Source: Trichomonas vaginalis G3
Taxonomy: Eukaryota > Parabasalia > Trichomonadida > Trichomonadidae
Reading direction: 5' to 3'
Assembly (NCBI RefSeq): GCF_026262505.1
Contig: NC_067208.1
Span: forward strand, 11,789,962-11,853,961
Length of the DNA: 64,000 nt
Positions 57,506-64,000 of the stretch are shown piece after piece. The notes beneath the pieces are model-generated. The model worked only from the letters and a program-made list of their open reading frames with translations, made no database searches and was not told where the DNA came from. How positions within the stretch are numbered: position 1 is the first letter of the stretch; each line of letters opens with the position of its first letter. Both the position numbers and the translations under genes were made by a program.

Positions 57506-58543
57506 ATGCGAAAATCTCAGGAATATATGTCGATGTTTTTAAATCTTTTAACAATTGGAGAGAACCGAGTTCCAGTAGATCTTGAAAAGCACATTCCCAA
57601 AATATCATTAGACCTTGCAAACGGGATTTTGGACGAATATTTGCAAAATAATACATTTCATTCAACTGTTATCAACGTTGCTCCTCCAGTTTACGTAGTT
57701 GGAGATCTACATGGCGATCTCTTTGATTTATTAAGAATATTAAATCGAAATGGAATCCCACCGATATCAAATTACTTATTTTTAGGTGATTACATTGATC
57801 GCGGAAGATTCCCTGTTGAAACAATCCTGTTAGTTATTTCCCTTCATAATCTATTTCCCCTAAATTTTCAGATATTGCGAGGCAATCATGAAGATCCAAA
57901 CGTATGTGAGCAATATGGCTTTCATGAAAAACTCCGAGAGATGTTTGGCGCAAATTCCTTGAAACTTAAATTCTATACAGTATTTTCTTACTTACCAATT
58001 GCTGGCATAATCGAGGACAAGTATTTTTGTGTTCATGGAGGTATTTCCCGTCACTTAACAAGTCTATCATGTCTGACTAATATATCATTACCAATAACGG
58101 AGATAACTCCATTAATAGAAGATATCTTATGGTCTGACCCTTCAAATACCAATGATTATTATACATCAAACCCTCGAGGACGAGGCCATCAGTTCGGATT
58201 ACCAGCCACAGACTATTTTCTGCAAAGATCTAAAATGCAATATATTATTCGAGCTCATACATATATTCCAAACGGCGCAACACTTTTCCATTCTGCAAAG
58301 GTGATCTCTATTTTCTCATCATCGCATTACGTAGAAGGCGGAAACGTCGCAACTATCGTTTACGTCGACGGAATTCACGTTTACGAGAAATTGTATCCGG
58401 AAAGCGCAATGAAGAAAGTTTCTTATTCAATTATTCACCCAGGAATTGAAAAGAAGTTATCAGCCACTACATTTCTTCCTCCACTTCGCAAACCACATCC
58501 GCAGAGCGTTGTTCAGAAGTCAAAGACTGTTTATATGATATAG
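57506..58543 (+). CDS. PPP-family Ser/Thr protein phosphatase
   Basis: A 345-residue metallophosphatase of the PP1/PP2A superfamily. The metal- and phosphate-binding motifs are all present: GDLHGD (residues ~66-71), GDYIDRG (~94-100), GNHED (~126-130), HGG (~177-179) and RAH (~249-251), followed by SSSHYVEGGNVATIVYVDG near the end. The ~60-residue N-terminal helical extension is usual for trichomonad members. The product should remove phosphate from Ser/Thr in proteins; subclass is uncertain because the C-terminal signature is divergent. Confidence 0.92.
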   Translation: MRKSQEYMSMFLNLLTIGENRVPVDLEKHIPKISLDLANGILDEYLQNNTFHSTVINVAPPVYVVGDLHGDLFDLLRILNRNGIPPISNYLFLGDYIDRGRFPVETILLVISLHNLFPLNFQILRGNHEDPNVCEQYGFHEKLREMFGANSLKLKFYTVFSYLPIAGIIEDKYFCVHGGISRHLTSLSCLTNISLPITEITPLIEDILWSDPSNTNDYYTSNPRGRGHQFGLPATDYFLQRSKMQYIIRAHTYIPNGATLFHSAKVISIFSSSHYVEGGNVATIVYVDGIHVYEKLYPESAMKKVSYSIIHPGIEKKLSATTFLPPLRKPHPQSVVQKSKTVYMI

Positions 58544-58797
58544 TTTTGTTTGTATTGTTGTTTTTTAAATTGTTATATATAATATAAATTTTTTTGAAAT
58601 TGTCAATTCTTTAGTCATACCAATATAATTCATTCGCCTTGCAAAATAACTCTTCTGATGGATTTTAATGTCAAGATTGTTAAAAAATTAAAGACAAAAT
58701 TAACTTTTTTTCTATAATTTTTAGGACACATGATTTAACATTCATGTGAGTTTTATAATCTTAAAGAGTTGAATATCAAAATCTTATTTTGTAATTT

Positions 58798-58802
58798 TCA
58801 TT
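58798..58802 (+). promoter_or_regulatory. Initiator-like site of DENN-like gene
   Basis: TCATT fits the TCA-Y-(T/A) consensus, with +1 A at 58800, 31 bases before the ATG. The match is short and could be chance. Confidence 0.4.
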
Positions 58803-58830
58803 CAAAAAATTCAGAATCAACAAAATTTCA

Positions 58831-60027
58831 ATGCAAAAACTTTATGAATCTTCATACTTAATATCGATATCTGACGGAAATAAAGGGTCTATTGTCGAGT
58901 CATATCCTGAAGGTGCAAAATTACTTGAAAATGAAGAACTTTTTTCGATTGATTGCTATCCTGGAAGCTTATCAAAGGAGAAACCTATTGTATTTACATT
59001 TAACATCGATCAAACCTTTTACTTTTCACTTTCTTTTCCCATTGAAGGTACAATTTACGTTATTTCAATAGAAAGTAAGCTTCCATTTTCATATTTGTTC
59101 ACAGAGTTCTTAAAGGAAGCGATCAATGAGTTTGAAAAGAATGAATTTCACGATCCTTCTCTTCGATTTGCGTATATTACATCATTATTGGCTACTTGGG
59201 ATAATGAATTAAAAACTGATATCGAATTAAACTTTCCTGCAGGTATGACAAGCGTTTCCATATCAGAGGATCACTATACATTTGGCCAATATGGTTTTTG
59301 GGCATATTTTTCTCCAAATGAAATTTTACAAGCGTATGATTGCTTAATACGCGATGAAGCCATACTTCTCATTGCAAATGACCCTCATACAGCTAATAAA
59401 GCAATGTTCTCGCTTTTGTCTTTATTTTCTCCGATTCAATTTTTTGGACCAATGGCGCTTTGGATGCCCGAAAAAGATCCTAGACTACAAAATATACCAG
59501 CAACAAATCTCAAAGTAGTTTGTACTCCTGCAGAAAAAATAGATAGCATGAAATATTTTAATTGTATACTTAGCATATCGCCAAAGAAGGTTTGTGATTA
59601 CCCAGATTATAGAAATCCATTTGTTAATAGAAACAGGTACTCAAGGTATCTGATAACAGCTGCATTAGATGATATGTTATTAGAAGATCCTTTTTCTGAC
59701 ATTATACCACTCCAAATACCAGAATCTTTGATTAAATCTATTGTTAATGAAAGTCCTGACGTGAAATACGATGAAAAAGCCGCATCTGCATTTAATACGA
59801 GTTTATCATGGAAAATATGGAGAAGTAAGAATATATATAGATCAACATGGCTTGAAGCTATGAAAAGCATGAGTCCAAATGATATTATTAACAAACATAA
59901 TAAACCTGAAGAATTAAAGATCATAAAGGAGTCTCTACATCATATTCCAAGTGAATTTAAGAATGATAAACACTTGATGGCTCTAGTAAGAAATTACAAA
60001 AAGATTATTGAACCTTTATTGAAATAA
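58831..60027 (+). CDS. DENN-like domain protein
   Basis: A 398-residue host protein. The first ~100 residues (IVESYPEGAKLLENEELFSI, then FSLSFPIEGTIYVISIES) resemble the upstream uDENN part, and AILLIANDPHTANKAMFSLL with SPIQFFGPMALWMPEKDPRL resembles the central DENN core seen in Rab-exchange factors. A helical C-terminus follows. If right, it would act in vesicle traffic as a Rab regulator. The match is by pattern and moderate. Confidence 0.5.
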   Translation: MQKLYESSYLISISDGNKGSIVESYPEGAKLLENEELFSIDCYPGSLSKEKPIVFTFNIDQTFYFSLSFPIEGTIYVISIESKLPFSYLFTEFLKEAINEFEKNEFHDPSLRFAYITSLLATWDNELKTDIELNFPAGMTSVSISEDHYTFGQYGFWAYFSPNEILQAYDCLIRDEAILLIANDPHTANKAMFSLLSLFSPIQFFGPMALWMPEKDPRLQNIPATNLKVVCTPAEKIDSMKYFNCILSISPKKVCDYPDYRNPFVNRNRYSRYLITAALDDMLLEDPFSDIIPLQIPESLIKSIVNESPDVKYDEKAASAFNTSLSWKIWRSKNIYRSTWLEAMKSMSPNDIINKHNKPEELKIIKESLHHIPSEFKNDKHLMALVRNYKKIIEPLLK

Positions 60028-60167
60028 TTTTTTAAAAAATTCTATCATTGTTTTAATTTTTGAAGTTTTTTAATGAGCAAATTCAGATTAGATTGATTGG
60101 TTAATCTTTCTGACACTTTTGATATGAGAGTCGTAATTGCTGGCATTTTTTTATTTTATTTTTTGTT

Positions 60168-62039
60168 ATGAGCGTAGGTCTAACTATTAATTTTCAATAT
60201 ATTGCGGAAAATATACAATCGTACATCGATCAGGGAACCCTTTTTGATATTTTTGACGAAGAGGATATCCCTAAAATATTAGAACAAACATCTATTAACA
60301 CAAATGATTTCAGTATTCTTCTTTCTCAAGGCCAAACAAAATATAAAGCTGAAAAGCTTTATTACTTTGTTCGAATGTGCAATGTTTCTGTTAATTCATA
60401 TGAAGACGTTCTTAATGTTCTCAATATATACAAAAATATTCTAGAACTTGGATCTTCTAGTAGCTTAATTGATTATTTACAGAATCATAAAACGGAACAC
60501 AGTACAAATCCCCAAGAAGTTGCAAATTTGCAATCCGAAATCCAAACTTTAAAAAACAAGATCATGAATCTTGAAAATGAAGCTAATCAATTGAAACAAG
60601 AGAATACTGCATACAAAAACGAAGCTTCGAATTTCAAAAACGAAATATCAAATCTTACAATCAACAATAAAGAATTTGGAAGCAAAATAAGTAATTTAGA
60701 GAGCAGAATAACCAATTTGAAGAATAACAATGAACAATTTCAAAACGATAACAATATTTTAAAGAGAGAAATAATCAGTCTGAAGAATAATAATGGACAA
60801 TTTCAAAGTGAAAACAATATTTTAAAGAGAGAAATAATCGGTCTGAAGAATGACAATGGACAATTTCAAAACGAAAACAATAATTTAAAGAGAGAAATAT
60901 CTAATCTGAAGAATAACAATGAACAATTTCAAAGTGAAAACAGTATCTTAAAGAGAGAAATATCCAATCTGAAGAATAACAGTGATCGATTTCAAAGTGA
61001 AAACAATATTTTAAAGAGAGAAATATCCAATCTGAAGAATTTTAATGAAAAATTAACTATATAAATAATGGACTTCAAAAATAACAATGACAAATTAACT
61101 AAAGAAATAACAAACCTAAAAAATAACAATGAAATTTTAACTAAAGATATAACTAACCTCAAAAATAACAAAATTTTCAGATTGGCTTCGTGTATTAATG
61201 ATATTGCAATAATTGCTGGTTTACCTTTGAATGCTGACTTTAAGACAGTTTATAAATACATTAAAAAGCTTTCAGATAAGCATGACAATGCAAGACTATG
61301 CCTTGCAAATGTATGTGGATTATGGGATATTAAATCCGAAGATGGATGTCCTCTTTTTAATTTTATATGTTTTAAAGGAGAACTTCAATTATTAAAAACT
61401 TTTATTGAAGAAGGTTATAATAGAGATACACTTGATCAGCATGAAAATAACTGTTTAATTGGGGCAGCATCATCAGGACATCTTGAAATCGTAAAATATT
61501 TAATTGAAATTGGTTTTGACAAGAGTTTTCAGGATGTAAAAAGTGGCTATAATGCAATTCTGGCTGCAGCAGAACACGGTCGTGTTGAAGTTCTTAAATA
61601 TTTACAAAGTATTGGTTGTGATGTAAACTCTAAATTGAAAAATAATGTAAATTGTATTTACTTGGCATCAAAAGAAGGTCACCTTAACGTAATTAAATAT
61701 CTTGTTTCTTGTGGAGTAAATCCAAAAGAAAAAGAAAATGATGGATGGTCTCCAATAATCATCGCAGCATACAAGGGTCACCTCGAAATAATTAAATATC
61801 TAATTCAATGCAGTTGTGATATAAATGATAAAACAGATGAAAAATATGCGCCTCTTCATTATGCAGTTCAAAAAGGTAATTTGGAAGTTGTAAAATATTT
61901 GGTTTCAATTGGTGCCAATCTTAATGATAAAACTAACGAAGGACAAACTCCACTTAAAATTGCAAAGATGTGGGAAAATTCATATATGCATATAAAGGTC
62001 GCAAAATTTCTTATTCAAGCAGGAGCAAGAGAAAATTAA
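60168..62039 (+). pseudogene. Coiled-coil/ankyrin gene with in-frame stop
   Basis: A host gene in one frame from 60168 to 62039, interrupted by a single TAA at 61062-61064 (product lengths 298 and 323 residues on either side, with an ATG at 61068). The N-terminal ~110 residues match the helical domain of 53928-54965. Next comes a long coiled coil made of a 21-residue (63-bp) repeat, LKNNNGQFQSENNILKREI, about six times. After the stop, coiled coil continues and then about seven ankyrin repeats (GHLEIVKYLIEIGFDKSF, GNLEVVKYLVSIGANLND). It may be a young pseudogene, a pair of proteins, or read through. Confidence 0.8.
60716..61040 (+). repeat. 63-bp coding tandem repeat
   Basis: About five to six tandem copies of a 63-bp unit encoding three heptads of coiled coil. 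Copies are 85-95% alike by eye, so the array is fairly young. Confidence 0.85.
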
Positions 62040-62684
62040 CCTGTTCTAATATCATGTTATATTAAAAGGCAATATCTGATTATATTTTATCTTATATATA
62101 TACACATCAATTCAAATTTTTTTGGGTCCTTTTTTCAATGAAATCATAATGCCCAAAATAATTTGAAGTGATTGGATTTTCCAATGTCTGAATGATTAAG
62201 CAATTTTTATATGAGATTTAATGAATACTCTCAAATATTTTGGCAATCTTTAACTTCTGAAGTTCTTCAAAATCTATATGTTTTCCAAGAATTAACATAT
62301 TGCATAAGTTTAAGGGACTGCATTTCTAATGTCTGATGACGCACGCATGGTACTTTTGCCTATGTTTTTAATGAAATTTGGTGATACTCTCCCTTATATA
62401 TCCTCAATTTTTTGACACAAATCTGAGAACTGAAGCTAATAAACTTTGCAAACAAGATTGGGAATGATTAGTTAGCCATGCTTGCATTAATTTTATATCT
62501 CAATTATCAGCAGGAATTAGGATTCTACCTTCAAAAGTCACGTTTCTGCCACCAACACCAAAAAAGAGTATGTTAAATTTAAGAAACTTTGGAAGGCATG
62601 AAGTACGAAAACTGATGTGCTTATTAGCAATTTAATTGAATATTTTGGAAAATAACTAAAATATCATTTCTCTTTTTTGATTTG
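62040..62684. other. Host intergenic region
   Basis: AT-rich region with no convincing gene. Short coding-like stretches occur (near 62330-62600) but none exceeds a few dozen codons. Confidence 0.5.
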
Positions 62685-62689
62685 TCACT
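62685..62689 (+). promoter_or_regulatory. Initiator-like site of lectin gene
   Basis: TCACT fits the TCA-Y-(T/A) initiator consensus, with +1 A at 62687, 20 bases upstream of the ATG at 62707, the usual spacing in trichomonads. Confidence 0.6.
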
Positions 62690-62706
62690 TTTTTAGTAAA
62701 ATTTCA

Positions 62707-63918
62707 ATGTTTATCTTTTTATTGAGCAATTGTCAGTCAATTACCTATAATCTTTATCCACCATTTAAAAACACTGCACCTGGTGAATTCGGATTATGGT
62801 CTGTTGCTGGTTCAACTTCAAACGCAAAGAATCATATTCATATTACTTCAAGGAAAAATAAAATTAACGGCGCTTTATGCTCACGTATACCTACGTCATA
62901 TCAAAACTTTGAAACAGTATTAAATGTTTCCCTTATTTCGGGCTCATTCCACTATTTATTCACTCAAGATGCATGCCCAATTGTGCATCGTTACAATGGT
63001 GGATATTGGCGTGGATTTAGTTTAAATTTCAACGAATCTAATGAAAAACTTAATATTTCGTTTACAATTGTTCGAAATGATTACACATATAACACCCAAG
63101 ACCTTTGCCTTATCAACACAACGAACCCTGTCATAAAAGTTAAATCTGGCGAGAATGAAGCTACTGTTCAGTACTTTGATGGAAATAAATGGAAAGATTG
63201 CGGTTCAAAGCATGTTTTCCCATACTTAGTTGTTGGATACTTTACGTTAACTGCATTTCCGATTGAAGAATTCGCTCAAGCCCGCATTTATTCTTTCAAT
63301 ACTTCTATTCCTTATAATTACTCTGAAGAATTCGATACAACACGTCTCGAAAAACTTGTTAAGAGAATTGTCAATCCAAAAACCAAAAAAGAGAAGCCGA
63401 TGTCTTTAGCAACTAGAATTTCTTATTCTCTTCCAGAAGACACGAATTCCTCAGAATATTTCAAGTACATAGACATCATTCTTGCTGAAATGAACGTTAG
63501 TCTTACAAATGCTCTCAACTCTACAGGATTAAAATCAATTATTGATAAAATGATCAAAACTAAGCTCAGCCGCATTGAAAAGAAGTTTTCCAAGCGTAAA
63601 CAGCTACTACAAGAGATTGATGATAGTATGAAACGCGTAAAGGCCGGAATTCAAGTAGATTTAAACCAACTTGAGTCAAACATTTATTCTTCAATGGAAA
63701 CGGCCAAACATACTTCTGTTTCAGAGCTTAAGAAATTTTTAGATAAGGTAAAAGATGCTGAATCTCTTACAAATTCAACAAAAGAATCAGCAAAAGAAAT
63801 GAAGTCAATGTGGCTTCCTACCTTCTTGTATGTAATATCTTTTATAGAGTTAGCACTTTATATAGCGTTCTTCTTCCAGAGAAAGAAAGCTACTCATAAT
63901 TTTAAGAAATATGATTAA
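62707..63918 (+). CDS. L-type-lectin-like ER-Golgi cargo receptor
   Basis: A 403-residue type I membrane protein, counted from the ATG at 62707 (an upstream in-frame TTG is not used because it lies before the initiator-like site). A signal peptide (MFIFLLSNCQS) is followed by a lumenal beta-sandwich (TAPGEFGLWSVAGSTSNAKN, NGGYWRGFSLNF) of L-type lectin style, a coiled-coil stalk, a membrane span (FLYVISFIELALYIAFFF) and a short tail ending KKYD, a KKXX signal for retrieval to the ER. This is the layout of ERGIC-53/VIP36-type receptors that carry glycoproteins from ER to Golgi. Confidence 0.75.
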   Translation: MFIFLLSNCQSITYNLYPPFKNTAPGEFGLWSVAGSTSNAKNHIHITSRKNKINGALCSRIPTSYQNFETVLNVSLISGSFHYLFTQDACPIVHRYNGGYWRGFSLNFNESNEKLNISFTIVRNDYTYNTQDLCLINTTNPVIKVKSGENEATVQYFDGNKWKDCGSKHVFPYLVVGYFTLTAFPIEEFAQARIYSFNTSIPYNYSEEFDTTRLEKLVKRIVNPKTKKEKPMSLATRISYSLPEDTNSSEYFKYIDIILAEMNVSLTNALNSTGLKSIIDKMIKTKLSRIEKKFSKRKQLLQEIDDSMKRVKAGIQVDLNQLESNIYSSMETAKHTSVSELKKFLDKVKDAESLTNSTKESAKEMKSMWLPTFLYVISFIELALYIAFFFQRKKATHNFKKYD

Positions 63919-64000
63919 AAAAATAATAATTCTTTGTATGATTTTAAGCAAACTCTTTTAATTTACGAATGAATTTGTGTATTTTACAAGAAATTAAAAA

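Noticed and set aside
62677-62706. Upstream TTG start for the lectin gene
   Set aside because: It lies before the initiator-like TCACT, and the ATG at 62707 directly begins a signal peptide.

Overview
The window is AT-rich eukaryotic DNA, most likely from a parabasalid flagellate (Trichomonas, Tritrichomonas or a close relative). The reasons are the intron-free, closely packed host genes, the ankyrin proteins with a shared N-terminal helical domain, the TCA-Y-W initiator-like sites just upstream of host start codons, and the load of Polinton/Maverick elements and a Mutator-like insertion. The species is inferred from style; no marker gene settles it.

Layout. (1) 1-4011: the right-hand end of a Polinton-like element (element C), with a capsid gene, small genes and a triplicated terminus. 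(2) 4012-5466: gene-free flank with a tandem repeat of about 120 bp. (3) 5467-8196: a foldback palindrome with arms of about 0.82 kb. Its left arm carries a 1053-bp Mutator-like insertion with a 9-bp target duplication; the other arm preserves the empty site. (4) 8217-32890: element A, a 24.7-kb Polinton-like element with ~403-bp terminal inverted repeats (TIRs) that begin AG and end CT and are bordered by long A and T runs. It carries capsid, minor-capsid candidates, packaging ATPase, SF3 helicase, integrase, a fibre-like protein, three KilA-N-type proteins, an HNH nuclease, a Dam-like adenine methyltransferase and a tRNA-like gene, but no recognisable DNA polymerase. (5) 32931-53175: element B, a 20.2-kb Polinton with 358-bp TIRs and a perfect 6-bp target duplication AATTAC. 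It carries protein-primed DNA polymerase B, integrase, primase-helicase, ATPase, capsid and fibre-like genes. (6) 53182-53190: the last bases of the palindrome's right arm. The host block from about 53191 to 64000 holds an ankyrin protein, a Kelch protein, a PPP-family phosphatase, a DENN-like protein, a coiled-coil/ankyrin gene with one in-frame stop, and an L-type-lectin-like cargo receptor.

Elements A and B abut within six bases of each other, both inside one arm of the palindrome. Both have TIRs that read as identical or nearly so, yet many of their genes are interrupted, so both are treated here as recently arrived but broken fossils. No adenain-like protease was recognised in any of the three.

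How the parts fit: each element carries a virus-like set (capsid, minor capsid candidates, ATPase, small basic amphipathic proteins) plus an integrase for insertion and a helicase for replication. A and B share a fibre-like protein with a phage tail-collar-type C-terminus that is far more alike than their capsids. All three share intergenic palindromes centred on GATC, whose flanking bases change together. Element A also encodes a Dam-like methyltransferase, which is the most suggestive undescribed combination here.
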